Positions 27,571 to 35,934 of a DNA stretch of 64,000 nucleotides are shown here, in pieces (positions within the stretch are counted from its first letter, which is position 1; every line of letters begins with the position of its first letter). The DNA lies in the NCBI RefSeq assembly GCF_004363315.1, contig NZ_SNYL01000004.1, positions 124,001 through 188,000 on the forward strand, given 5' to 3'. Position numbers and translations under genes: made by a program. The stretch comes from Tepidicella xavieri (lineage in GTDB: Bacteria; Pseudomonadota; Gammaproteobacteria; Burkholderiales; Burkholderiaceae_C). The notes below the pieces were generated by a model that did no database searches, was not told where the DNA came from, and worked only from the letters and a program-made list of their open reading frames with translations.

Positions 27571-27933
27571 TCAGAACAACCGTCCGTCCGGCGCGAGGGC
27601 GGCATCGAGGCGTTGCAGCAGGGCTTGCAGTTGGGCCTCCTGCTCGGCCAGCCGCGCAGATTCCTCGGTTTCCCCGGATTCGGTTTGCCCAAATGAGGAA
27701 TTCCGAAAGGCGCCCGCGTCTTTCTGGAACAGTTCAAAGGCAATGTTCAGCGCAGCCAGCACGGCGATGCGGTCTCGCGCCTTGACCTTGCCGGCATCGC
27801 GGATGCGGCACATGGCGCCATCGACCTTGGCCACGGCCTCGCGCAGCGCCTCTTCGCCATCGACCGGGCAAGCCAGCATGTAGCTCTGGCTCATGATCTG
27901 GACTTCGACTTGCTTGATGCCTGGCTTGTTCAT
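27571..27933 (-). CDS. zapA: Cell division protein ZapA
   Basis: A 120-residue protein with the ZapA core KQVEVQIMSQSYMLACPVDGEEALREAVAKVDGAMCRIRDAGKVKARDRIAVLAALNIA, followed by a coiled-coil tail rich in Glu and Leu. ZapA binds FtsZ and bundles its protofilaments at midcell. Its ATG overlaps the stop of the zapB-like gene (ATGA), so both are translated together. The predicted 6S RNA begins about 36 bases after the stop on the same strand. Confidence 0.94.
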   Translation of the reverse strand: MNKPGIKQVEVQIMSQSYMLACPVDGEEALREAVAKVDGAMCRIRDAGKVKARDRIAVLAALNIAFELFQKDAGAFRNSSFGQTESGETEESARLAEQEAQLQALLQRLDAALAPDGRLF

Positions 27934-28148
27934 GCCTCGGGCTCCTGGGATTCGGCGGGAAGTTGAGCCAGCAGGGCGTCCAGGCGCTGGCGGGCCGCAT
28001 GGCACTGCTGGCGCAATTGATCGCGCTCTGACCGCAGGGTCTCCACCTGCTGCTGCAACAACTGGTTGACCCGCTGCAACTCCTCGTGGCGGAGCAGCAA
28101 CCGGTCCACGCGCTCGGATAGCTGGTCGATGTAGATCTGCAGAGGCAT
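27930..28148 (-). CDS. Small coiled-coil protein, ZapB-like (TIGR02449 type)
   Basis: A 72-residue protein that is almost entirely a heptad coiled coil (IDQLSERVDRLLLRHEELQRVNQLLQQQ and onward). It has the size and position of the TIGR02449/ZapB-like gene found immediately upstream of zapA in beta- and gammaproteobacteria, and overlaps zapA by 4 bases. The expected role is support of the FtsZ ring together with ZapA. It is divergent from the riboswitch-led B12 operon, whose leader starts about 50 bases away. Confidence 0.85.
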   Translation of the reverse strand: MPLQIYIDQLSERVDRLLLRHEELQRVNQLLQQQVETLRSERDQLRQQCHAARQRLDALLAQLPAESQEPEA

Positions 28149-28197
28149 TTGCTCCACATTGTAGAGCCGCCGGCACAGGCCGGCTAGAATGCAGGAT

Positions 28198-28420
28198 GTT
28201 GGTGCTCGCTGCCCGGTTCCTGGGCAGCGGTTAAACGGGAAGCTGGAGGCGCGTGGCTGTGGCCAGTCGCGCGTTAACCAGCGCTGCCCCCGCAACGGTA
28301 AGTGGACAGGTTGCTCCCTGGGGTGACCTCGCTTTCGCCCACCTCGCCACTGAAAGCCCCTGGCTTTCGGGAAGGCGGTGAAGGTTGTTTCCACCAGCCC
28401 GGATACCGGCCAACGAGGTG
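28198..28420 (+). promoter_or_regulatory. Cobalamin (adenosylcobalamin) riboswitch
   Basis: The leader of btuB contains the ordered conserved blocks of the B12 aptamer: a P2-type hairpin CTGCCCGGTTCCTGGGCAG, then GTTAAACGGGAAGC, the hallmark GCTGCCCCCGCAACGGTAAG, then GCCACTG with GGGAAGGCGG closing a long arm, and finally AGCCCGGATACCGGCC. Just after it, bases 28420-28442 can form a 10-bp stem (several G-U pairs, loop GCA) that may belong to the expression platform or the kissing-loop arm. There is no T run, so control may act on translation or through Rho. It precedes btuB and the whole synthesis cluster and should lower their expression when B12 is plentiful. Confidence 0.95.
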
Positions 28421-28499
28421 GCTCTGCGTGCAACGCGGGGCCGTGATGCCCATGCACTGTCGGGGAAGGCGGTGAGGGTGACAAGCATTGTTTGTTGTC

Positions 28500-30365
28500 A
28501 TGCGTATTTCTGTAGACAGCGCCCGTGTGGCGTGCGTGCCTGCGGCCATTCTGGCTGGGTGGGCGGGGGTGATCGTGCCTGCGTCGGCCGAGACGGCGCA
28601 GATGGAAACGGTGGTGGTGACGGCGACGCGGGTGGCCACGCCGCTGACGGATCTGCTGGCCGATGTGTCGATCATCGACCGGGCGCAACTCGAACAGGCC
28701 GGGATGCAGTCGCTCATCGATGTGCTGGCGAATCTGCCGGGCGTGCAGGTGACTGCCAACGGCAGTTACCGCTCCAATTCGGGGGTGTTTCTGCGTGGGG
28801 CCACCTCGTCCCAAACCATTTTGCTGATCAACGGGGTGCGCGTGGGTTCTGCCACGTCCGGTGGCTACTCCCTGGAAAACCTGCCGCTGGACCGGATCGA
28901 GCGCGTCGAGGTGCTGCGTGGCGCGGCGGCGGCACTGTACGGTCCCGATGCAGTCGGCGGCGTGATTCAGGTATTCACCCGCGAGCCCCAGGACGGGCTG
29001 ATGCGTTCGGCCACCGTGGGAGCGGGAACGGATGGGCAGCGCAAGCTGGGCGCCTCGTTGCAAGGGCAGACCGGCGACTGGGGGTACAGCCTGGGGGCCA
29101 GCCATGAGCGGGCCAAGGGTATCAACGTCAAGCTGCCGGGCGCTTCCGGCTTCAACCCCGATACCGATGGGTTCGAGTTCTCCAGCCTCGATGCCAGCCT
29201 GCGCTACCGGGTCAATGCCCGGCATGCGGTGTCGGCTCAAGTGCTGTTCAGCGACGGCGAGTACGATTTCGACGGCGCGCCATCGCCCAATCCCCTCAGC
29301 CTGAACGCCGCCACCGCCCGGGCCGTGGCGCACCCTCGGCTGGAGCAGCAAGTGCTGAAATGGACGGCCGACTGGACCGCCGACTGGACATCGACCTTGA
29401 CGTACGGACGCTCCCAGGACGTTTCGGTCAACCGCTACTGGCGCATCGCCGACGGGGCGCCCGCCGGCGCGAGCCGCTTCAACACCACCCGCACCCAACT
29501 CGTCTGGCAAAACGACATTCGCTGGGGGCGCGACACGCTGAGCCTGATTGCCGAGCAGCGTGAGGACGAGGTGGACAGCACGACCCTTTACACGGTGTCG
29601 TCACGCACCGTGCGGGGGCTGGCGGCCTCGTACGCGATGAAAGGGCAAGATTGGGATGGGTTGGCCACCGTGCGGCATGACCGCAACTCCCAGTTCGGCA
29701 GCTTCAACACCTGGGCGCTGTCGGCGGGCTACAAGCTCAGCCCGTCGTTGCGGTTGGTGGGCAGCATGGGGACGACCTTCCAAGCGCCCAGCTTCAACCA
29801 GTTGTACTTCCCCGGCTTTGGCAACCCCGAGCTGACGCCGCAGAAAGGCCGGGCGCATGAGGTGGGCTTGCGCTATCAGCAGGGGGCCACCCGGGCCAGC
29901 GCCGTGCTGTACCGCAACCGGGTCCAAGGCTTCATCACCCCTTCGACCAATGTGCAGTCCAACTTGGCCGTGCTAGAGGGCGTGACGCTGACGTGGGACC
30001 AATCCTGGGGCGCGACGGCGCTGTCTGTGTCCTATGACCATGCCGATCCGCGCCTCAAGCCCAGCAATGACCGTGTGGTGCGGGTGGCCCGCCACGTGTT
30101 GCGCACCCAGGTCAGCCATCGGCAGGGGCCCTGGCAGTCTTATGCCGAGCTGCGCTTGTCCAGCGACCGCGAGGATACCCAATGGCCGGGACGGGTGACG
30201 CTGCCGGGCTACGGGGTGTTGAATGTGGGGGCCACTTATCACATCCGCCCGAACCTGAGCCTGCAGGCGCGGCTGAACAACCTGACGGACAAGACCTACT
30301 CGCTGGCCAACGGGTTCACCACGCCGGGGCGCAATTTTTTCGTCTCGCTGAACTGGAACGACTGA
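28500..30365 (+). CDS. btuB: TonB-dependent vitamin B12 outer-membrane receptor
   Basis: A 621-residue outer-membrane receptor with a signal peptide (to about ASAETA), a TonB box-like METVVVTATR, a plug domain (SIIDRAQLEQAGMQSLIDVL, GVFLRGATSSQTILLINGVRVGSAT, RIERVEVLRGAAAALYGPDAVGGVI) and a beta-barrel ending in FFVSLNWND, with the expected aromatic residue near the end. The B12 riboswitch directly upstream identifies the substrate as a corrinoid. The ATG at 28500 is preferred over a TTG at 28488; neither has a strong ribosome site, consistent with riboswitch-controlled translation. Confidence 0.93.
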   Translation: MRISVDSARVACVPAAILAGWAGVIVPASAETAQMETVVVTATRVATPLTDLLADVSIIDRAQLEQAGMQSLIDVLANLPGVQVTANGSYRSNSGVFLRGATSSQTILLINGVRVGSATSGGYSLENLPLDRIERVEVLRGAAAALYGPDAVGGVIQVFTREPQDGLMRSATVGAGTDGQRKLGASLQGQTGDWGYSLGASHERAKGINVKLPGASGFNPDTDGFEFSSLDASLRYRVNARHAVSAQVLFSDGEYDFDGAPSPNPLSLNAATARAVAHPRLEQQVLKWTADWTADWTSTLTYGRSQDVSVNRYWRIADGAPAGASRFNTTRTQLVWQNDIRWGRDTLSLIAEQREDEVDSTTLYTVSSRTVRGLAASYAMKGQDWDGLATVRHDRNSQFGSFNTWALSAGYKLSPSLRLVGSMGTTFQAPSFNQLYFPGFGNPELTPQKGRAHEVGLRYQQGATRASAVLYRNRVQGFITPSTNVQSNLAVLEGVTLTWDQSWGATALSVSYDHADPRLKPSNDRVVRVARHVLRTQVSHRQGPWQSYAELRLSSDREDTQWPGRVTLPGYGVLNVGATYHIRPNLSLQARLNNLTDKTYSLANGFTTPGRNFFVSLNWND

Positions 30366-30369
30366 GCCG

Positions 30370-31731
30370 ATGCCGAACACCCCCGCCCGTTGCCCCGCTT
30401 TGTTGATTGCCGCTCCGGCCTCGGGGCAGGGCAAGACCACCGTGACCGCTGCGCTGGCGCGTCTGTTGACGCGGCGTGGCTGGCGGGTGGGGGTGTTCAA
30501 GTGTGGGCCCGATTTTTTGGATCCGCACTGGCACGCGCTGGCGTGCGGCGCCGAGGTGGACAACCTGGATCTGTGGATCAACGGTGAAGCCGACGTGCGG
30601 CAGCGCCTGTACCAGGCGGCCTTGGCCCATGACGTGCTGCTCATCGAGGGGGTGATGGGGCTGTTCGACGGCCAGCCCAGCGCCGCCGATCTGGCCAGCC
30701 GTTTCGGCATCGCGGTGCTGGCGGTGATCGATGCGGCGGCGATGGCCGGCACCTTCGGTGCCATCGTGCATGGCTTGCGCCATTACCGTCCGGGCCTGCC
30801 CTGGGCGGGCGTGCTCGCCAACCGGGTGGGCAGTGAAGGCCATGCCCGGATGCTTCGGCAAGCGGTGTGCGGCGCGGCTGCGGACGGTGCCGCTGCCAGC
30901 GACTTGGACGCTGGCTGGCTGGGCGCCTTGCCGCGTGAGGCCAGGTGGGCATTGCCCGAGCGTCATTTGGGGCTGACGGTGGCCAGCGAGTTGCCAGACG
31001 CCAATGAGCGGCTCGACGCCTGGGCCGATGCGCTGGCCAGCACGCCGCTGGGCCTGCTGGACCGCGCCGGCTGGCAGCGCTGGGCGGTGGACTTCGCGCC
31101 CGTGGCCGATGCCGCCCCTGAGCCACTGCTGGCCGGGCGCACCGTGGCCGTGGCGCGTGATGCCGCTTTCTGCTTCATCTATCCGGCCAACCTGCGCGTT
31201 TTGGAAGCGTTGGGGGCGAGGGTGGCGTACTTCTCGCCACTGGCCGACGAGCCCTTGCCCGACGGTTGCGATGCGGTGTGGTTGCCAGGCGGCTATCCGG
31301 AGCTGCATGCCGCAACGCTGACGCGCAACCGGCGCACGCGCGAGAGCCTGACGGCCCATGTGTCCGCCGGGCGGGCCGTGTGGGCCGAATGTGGAGGCAT
31401 GATGCTGCTGTTCGATGGCATCACCCACACCGATGGCCGGCGCTGGCCGATGTGGGGGCTGCTGCCCGGCGAAGTGACCATGCAGGGGCGGCTGGCCGCG
31501 CTGGGGCCGCAGCAGTGGCGCACCCCGCGCGGCGTGCTGCGCGGGCATACCTTTCACCACTCCACCGTGGCCACGGCCTGGCCGGCCGATGCGCAAACCG
31601 AGCCGGTCAGCTCCTTCGGCCAGCCAGAAAGGGTGTATCGGCGTGGTGCTCTGCGTGCCAGCTACTTCCATGCGTGGTTTGCGTCCAGCCCGGCGGCCAC
31701 GGCAGCCCTGTTCTCGGCGGAGGCCGCATGA
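30370..31731 (+). CDS. cobB: Hydrogenobyrinic acid / cobyrinate a,c-diamide synthase
   Basis: A 453-residue ATP-dependent amidotransferase. The N-terminal P-loop is ASGQGKTT at residues 17-24, and the C-terminal glutamine amidotransferase domain carries the nucleophilic Cys341 in WAECGGMM and a His in RGHTFHHS. In the aerobic route it amidates the a and c side chains of hydrogenobyrinic acid before cobalt insertion. It starts 4 bases after btuB and its stop overlaps the next start, so it is part of the riboswitch-led operon. Confidence 0.95.
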   Translation: MPNTPARCPALLIAAPASGQGKTTVTAALARLLTRRGWRVGVFKCGPDFLDPHWHALACGAEVDNLDLWINGEADVRQRLYQAALAHDVLLIEGVMGLFDGQPSAADLASRFGIAVLAVIDAAAMAGTFGAIVHGLRHYRPGLPWAGVLANRVGSEGHARMLRQAVCGAAADGAAASDLDAGWLGALPREARWALPERHLGLTVASELPDANERLDAWADALASTPLGLLDRAGWQRWAVDFAPVADAAPEPLLAGRTVAVARDAAFCFIYPANLRVLEALGARVAYFSPLADEPLPDGCDAVWLPGGYPELHAATLTRNRRTRESLTAHVSAGRAVWAECGGMMLLFDGITHTDGRRWPMWGLLPGEVTMQGRLAALGPQQWRTPRGVLRGHTFHHSTVATAWPADAQTEPVSSFGQPERVYRRGALRASYFHAWFASSPAATAALFSAEAA

Positions 31732-32543
31732 CCCAGCCAGGCCCCCAGCGCATCGTCTGCCTGACGGAAGAAACCACCGAGTGGCTCTACCTGCTCGGGC
31801 AATCGCACCGCATCGTGGGCATCAGCGGCTACACGGTGCGTCCACGCCGGGCGCGGGAGGAAAAGCCCAAGGTCAGCGCTTTTCTGAGTGCCAAGATCGA
31901 CAGGATTCTGGCGTTGGAGCCGGATTGCGTGTTCGGCTTTTCGGATTTGCAGGCCGATATCGCCGCGGCGCTGATCCGTGCCGGCGTGCAGGTCACGGTG
32001 TTCAACCAACGCAGCGTGGAGGGCATTTTCGGCATGCTGTATCAGGTGGCGGCCATGGTGGGCTGCGCCGAAGAGGGGCTGGCCCGTATCGGGGCGATGC
32101 GCCAGCGGCTGGCCGAGATCGCTCAAGCCGCCGCCGCGCTCGACGCCGAAGGCCGGCGGCGGCCCCGGGTGTTTTTCGAGGAATGGGACGATCCCCACAT
32201 CAGCGGCATTCGCTGGGTGTCGGAACTGGTCGGCGTGGCCGGGGGCGTGGATATCTTCCCCGAGCTGGCCGTGCAAGCGCTGGGTAAGGACCGCGTCATT
32301 GCCGATGGGGCCGAGATCGTGCGCCGTGCCCCCGACATGGTCATTGGCTCGTGGTGTGGCAAGAAGTTTCGCCCGGAAAAGGTGGCTGCGCGTCCTGGCT
32401 GGGCCGACGTGCCGGCCGTGCGCGATGGGCAACTTTTCGAAATCAAGTCGGCCGACATTCTTCAGCCTGGCCCGGCCGCGCTGACCGACGGCGTGGAACA
32501 GTTGCACCGGCTGATCCAGCAGTGGCGGAGGTTGCATGGCTGA
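31728..32543 (+). CDS. BtuF-like cobalamin-binding protein lacking a signal peptide
   Basis: A 271-residue member of the periplasmic binding protein family used for B12 and iron complexes (COG0614-like). It starts directly with the first strand of the fold (RIVCLTEETTEWLYLLGQ) and has no signal sequence, so it should stay in the cytoplasm. The family fold is visible through GYTVRPRRAREEKPKVSAFLSAKIDRILALEPD, GGVDIFPELA and RRAPDMVIGSW. The start overlaps the cobB stop and the end overlaps cobU by 8 bases. A second copy with a signal peptide, the true BtuF, lies just after cobU. A role in binding intracellular corrinoid intermediates is an inference. Confidence 0.88.
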   Translation: MTQPGPQRIVCLTEETTEWLYLLGQSHRIVGISGYTVRPRRAREEKPKVSAFLSAKIDRILALEPDCVFGFSDLQADIAAALIRAGVQVTVFNQRSVEGIFGMLYQVAAMVGCAEEGLARIGAMRQRLAEIAQAAAALDAEGRRRPRVFFEEWDDPHISGIRWVSELVGVAGGVDIFPELAVQALGKDRVIADGAEIVRRAPDMVIGSWCGKKFRPEKVAARPGWADVPAVRDGQLFEIKSADILQPGPAALTDGVEQLHRLIQQWRRLHG

Positions 32544-33108
32544 AGCGCCGCGTTGTGAATTCATTCTTGGGGGCCAGAAAAGCGGCAAGTCGCGTCTGGC
32601 CGAAGAGCGCGCGCGCGACTGGCTGGCTGCCGGTGCCGGGCGCCGGGCGGTGTTGATCGCCACGGGGCTGGCGTGCGACGATGAGATGCGTGCGCGCATC
32701 GCCCGGCATCGGCAGGAGCGCGCCGCCCGGGTGCCAGGGCTGCTGACGCGGGAGGAGCCGCGTGCGTTGGCCGAAGCGGTGCGCCGAGAAAGCGCCCCGG
32801 ATACGCTGGTGGTGGTGGATTGTCTGACGCTGTGGCTGACCCAAGTGCTGATGCCCCCGCCCGGCTGGACGCCGCTGCCAGACCCGGACAGCGCGGGGGA
32901 GGACGTGTGCGCAGCCTTGGCGGCCGCGTCCGGGCCGGTGGTGGTGGTGAGCAACGAGATTGGCCTGGGGGTCATTCCCCTGGGGCCCCCGGTGCGTCGA
33001 TTCGTCGATGCGCTCGGGCGGCTCAATCAGCGCGTGGCCGCGGTGGCTGAGCGTGTCACGCTGATGGTGGCGGGTTGCCCGCTGGTGGTCAGAGGGGGTG
33101 CGTCATGA
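32536..33108 (+). CDS. cobU: Adenosylcobinamide kinase / adenosylcobinamide-phosphate guanylyltransferase
   Basis: A 190-residue bifunctional enzyme (CobU in Salmonella naming, CobP in Pseudomonas naming) that phosphorylates adenosylcobinamide and adds GMP to activate it for nucleotide-loop attachment. The P-loop is FILGGQKSGKSRLAEE at the N-terminus, and VVDCLTLWL and VVVSNEIGLGVIPLG are the family signatures. The stop overlaps the btuF start (ATGA). Its product is the substrate of cobalamin synthase, whose gene is not in this window. Confidence 0.95.
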   Translation: MAEAPRCEFILGGQKSGKSRLAEERARDWLAAGAGRRAVLIATGLACDDEMRARIARHRQERAARVPGLLTREEPRALAEAVRRESAPDTLVVVDCLTLWLTQVLMPPPGWTPLPDPDSAGEDVCAALAAASGPVVVVSNEIGLGVIPLGPPVRRFVDALGRLNQRVAAVAERVTLMVAGCPLVVRGGAS

Positions 33109-33989
33109 CGGTCAAAGGCTGGATGGCGGGATGGCTGGCCGTACTGGCCTGGGGCGTGTGCGCACTGGCGGCCGCGCAGCCGGTCACGGTCACGGATGAC
33201 CGCGGACGCACGATCACCTTGCCTGCGCCGCCGCAACGCATCGTGACCATCTTGCCGTCGCTGACCGAAACCGTGTGCGAGCTTCAGCAGTGTCATCGGC
33301 TCGTGGGGGTTGACCGGTATTCCAACTGGCCCTCGGCCATCGAGTCGCTGCCCAGGGTGGGGGGCGGCATCGATCCGAACATCGAAGCCATTGTGGCCCT
33401 GCGGCCGGATGTGGTGCTGGTGGCCTTGTCGAGCCGGGGCAGCGAGCGCCTGGAAGCGCTGGGCCTGAAGGTGGTGGCGCTGGAGCCCAAGACCCATGCC
33501 GACGTGCAGCGCGTCATGGGCACAGTCGCCCAGGTGCTCGGGCTGCCGCCGCAGGAGGCCGGCCGCCTCTGGCGCCACATCGATGCCGCGGTGTCGGCGG
33601 CTGCGCAGTCCTTGCCCCCCGAGGTGCGGCGCACCCGTGTGTATTTCGAGGTCAATCGCGCGCCTTATGCGGCCGGGGCCGCCTCGTTCATCGGAGAGAC
33701 GCTGGCGCGGCTCGGCGCGCAGAACATCGTTCCTGCGGCATTGGGGCCTTTTCCCAAGCTCAATCCGGAGTTTGTGGTGCGGGCCAATCCAGACGTGATC
33801 ATGGTGGGGGCGCGCAATGCCGACGGGATGACGGATCGCCCAGGCTGGAAGCGTATTCGCGCGGTGAGCGAAGGGCGGCTGTGCGTGTTCAGCCATGAAG
33901 AGGCCGACACCATCATCCGGCCCGGCCCGCGCATGGCCGAAGGCGCCCGCTTGCTGGCCGACTGTCTGAGAAAGCATGTGCAGCCATGA
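33105..33989 (+). CDS. btuF: Periplasmic B12-binding protein of an ABC transporter
   Basis: A 294-residue binding protein with a clear Sec signal peptide (WMAGWLAVLAWGVCALAAAQ) and the BtuF/FecB-type fold: RIVTILPSLTETVCELQQCHRLVGVDRYSNWP and PNIEAIVALRPDVVL. It is coupled by ATGA overlaps to cobU before it and btuC after it. With BtuC and BtuD it should carry cobalamin or cobinamide from the periplasm to the cytoplasm. Confidence 0.92.
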   Translation: MTVKGWMAGWLAVLAWGVCALAAAQPVTVTDDRGRTITLPAPPQRIVTILPSLTETVCELQQCHRLVGVDRYSNWPSAIESLPRVGGGIDPNIEAIVALRPDVVLVALSSRGSERLEALGLKVVALEPKTHADVQRVMGTVAQVLGLPPQEAGRLWRHIDAAVSAAAQSLPPEVRRTRVYFEVNRAPYAAGAASFIGETLARLGAQNIVPAALGPFPKLNPEFVVRANPDVIMVGARNADGMTDRPGWKRIRAVSEGRLCVFSHEEADTIIRPGPRMAEGARLLADCLRKHVQP

Positions 33990-35023
33990 GCCGTCCGCTG
34001 TCTTCCTCGGTGTCAGATCCCCGGTGGCGATTCGGCGCCTCGCCCCCGCGTTGGCTGGCCTTGGCCGGGGGGCTGGTCGGGGCGGCTGCGGTGCTCATCG
34101 TGCTGGGGCTGGGCGTGGGCAGCACGGGGGTGGAGTCTGTCTGGGCGATGCTGGCCGACCCGGTGGCGGCCCAGATCGTGTGGGACATTCGCGCGCCGCG
34201 AACCCTGGGGGCCTGGGCGGCGGGCGCTTTGCTTGGCCTGGCGGGCGCGGTGGCGCAAGGGCTGTTCCGCAATCCTTTGGCCGATCCGTTTTTGCTGGGC
34301 AGTGCTTCGGGGGCGTCGCTGGCGGTGGCCGTCACGCTGGCGGGTCTGGGGGTGTCGCCTTTTGCGGCGGCCTGGGTGGTGCGGCTGGGGCTGACCGGCG
34401 CGGCCTTCGTGGGCGCGGTGGCGGCGGTGCTGCTCACGCTGGCGCTGGCCCGCGGCGTTCAGCACACCTTTCGCCTGCTGCTGGCCGGTGTGGTGGTGGG
34501 CATGGTGCTGGGGGCGCTCACGTCTTTGGTGACCCTGATGGCGCCCGACGTGTTGCAGGCCATGCAGGCTTTCATGTTGGGCTCGACCGGGTTCGTGGGC
34601 TGGTCCTCATGGGCGATCATGATGTCGGTCGGGGCGGTGTGCGTGGCAGTCGCCTGGTCTTTGGCCAAAGTGCTCGATGGCCTGAGCCTGGGCGAGGCCA
34701 CGGCGCAAAGCCTGGGCTTGCCGCTGGCACCGCTGCGGGTGGCGCTGGTGGCGGTGATTGCCCTGGCCACGGGCACCGCCGTGGCCCAGACCGGCTTGAT
34801 TGCCTTTGTGGGCTTGGCGGCGCCGCATCTGGTGCGCTCGATCGTCAAGACCACCCATGCCCGCCTCGTGGGCTTGTCCAGCCTCATGGGCGGGCTGTTG
34901 CTGCTGGCGGCCGACTTGCTGGCGCGTGGGCTGTTGGCACCCCAGGAAATCCCGGTCGGCGTGCTGACGGCCGTGCTCGGGGGCGGCTATTTGTTGTGGC
35001 TGATGCATCGCCGGACCGCATGA
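33986..35023 (+). CDS. btuC: Vitamin B12 ABC transporter permease (FecCD family)
   Basis: A 345-residue inner-membrane permease with about ten hydrophobic segments and family motifs IRAPRTLGAWAAGALLGLAGAVAQGLFRNPLADPFLLGSASGASL and the ATPase-contact loop near GLPLAPLRV. The first 20 residues are polar before the first membrane segment. It overlaps btuF and btuD by 4 bases on each side, giving a btuF-btuC-btuD transporter block inside the synthesis operon. Confidence 0.94.
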   Translation: MSRPLSSSVSDPRWRFGASPPRWLALAGGLVGAAAVLIVLGLGVGSTGVESVWAMLADPVAAQIVWDIRAPRTLGAWAAGALLGLAGAVAQGLFRNPLADPFLLGSASGASLAVAVTLAGLGVSPFAAAWVVRLGLTGAAFVGAVAAVLLTLALARGVQHTFRLLLAGVVVGMVLGALTSLVTLMAPDVLQAMQAFMLGSTGFVGWSSWAIMMSVGAVCVAVAWSLAKVLDGLSLGEATAQSLGLPLAPLRVALVAVIALATGTAVAQTGLIAFVGLAAPHLVRSIVKTTHARLVGLSSLMGGLLLLAADLLARGLLAPQEIPVGVLTAVLGGGYLLWLMHRRTA

Positions 35024-35922
35024 CGTCTTGCACGATGAACACTCCCCACACAACCCCCTGCCTCACGGCGCACGGACTCACCGTGGAACTCGGCGGGGGG
35101 CGTGCGGGCCGGCTGGTCCTCAAAGGGCTGGACCTGGCCATAGGGGCCGGCCGCTGGATCAGCATCGTCGGCCCCAATGGGGCTGGCAAATCCACGCTCT
35201 TGCGGGCGTTGGCCGGTTTGTTGCCGTATCAGGGGCAGGTGCGGCTGCTGGGCCGCTCGCTGACCGACTGGCCTCACAAGGAGCGGGCCCGCACGCTCGC
35301 CTGGCTAGCCCAAGGCGGGGCCTCAGACATGGGAGCCGATGACCTGACCGTGCGCGACGTGGCAATGCTGGGGCGTCTGCCGCACCAGGGCTGGATCGCC
35401 CCACCGAGCCCCGCCGATCACGCGGCCGTGGAAGCGGCTTTGCGTCAAACCCACGCCTGGGACTGGCGTGACCGGCCTTTTGGCGCCCTGTCGGGTGGGG
35501 AGCGCCAGCGTGTGCTGCTGGCGCGGCTGCTGGCGGTACAGGCGCAGGTGCTGTTGATGGACGAGCCGCTGGCCAACCTCGATCCACCCCATCAGGCCGA
35601 TTGGCTCGCGTTGGTGCGCGAACTGGTGGCGCAGGGGCGAACCGTGGTCAGCGTGCTGCATGAGCTCAATGTGGCATTGCATGCCGACGAACTGATCATC
35701 CTGGCTGAGGGCGGCTTGCGCCATCAGGGGTCAGCCACGGCGGCTTCGACCCACCGGGCGCTGGAAGCGGTCTTTGAACATCGGATTTCCGTGCAGGCCT
35801 TGACTGCTTGGTACCGACCGAATGGGATGCCCGGTTGGGTGGTTTTGCCTCGGTGGCAGGCTGCGCACCCAAATGTCGTCAATGTTTGTTCAACCGGCGC
35901 CGATTCAGGCGCGCATATCTGA
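35020..35922 (+). CDS. btuD: Vitamin B12 ABC transporter ATP-binding protein
   Basis: A 300-residue ABC ATPase with Walker A GPNGAGKST, signature LSGGERQRV, Walker B VLLMDEPLANLD and the switch His in SVLHELN. It is about 50 residues longer than E. coli BtuD, with a C-terminal extension after HRISVQALTAW that ends in a short unstructured tail. The ATG at 35020 overlaps the btuC stop; a second ATG at 35035 is possible. It energises the BtuCDF importer. Confidence 0.93.
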   Translation: MTSCTMNTPHTTPCLTAHGLTVELGGGRAGRLVLKGLDLAIGAGRWISIVGPNGAGKSTLLRALAGLLPYQGQVRLLGRSLTDWPHKERARTLAWLAQGGASDMGADDLTVRDVAMLGRLPHQGWIAPPSPADHAAVEAALRQTHAWDWRDRPFGALSGGERQRVLLARLLAVQAQVLLMDEPLANLDPPHQADWLALVRELVAQGRTVVSVLHELNVALHADELIILAEGGLRHQGSATAASTHRALEAVFEHRISVQALTAWYRPNGMPGWVVLPRWQAAHPNVVNVCSTGADSGAHI

Positions 35923-35934
35923 AGGAGGAGTGAC

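Noticed and set aside
27930-29510. A 526-codon minus-strand frame spanning the riboswitch and btuB start
   Set aside because: Only its last 72 codons are real (the zapB-like gene, from the ATG at 28148); the rest crosses the riboswitch and is antisense to btuB.
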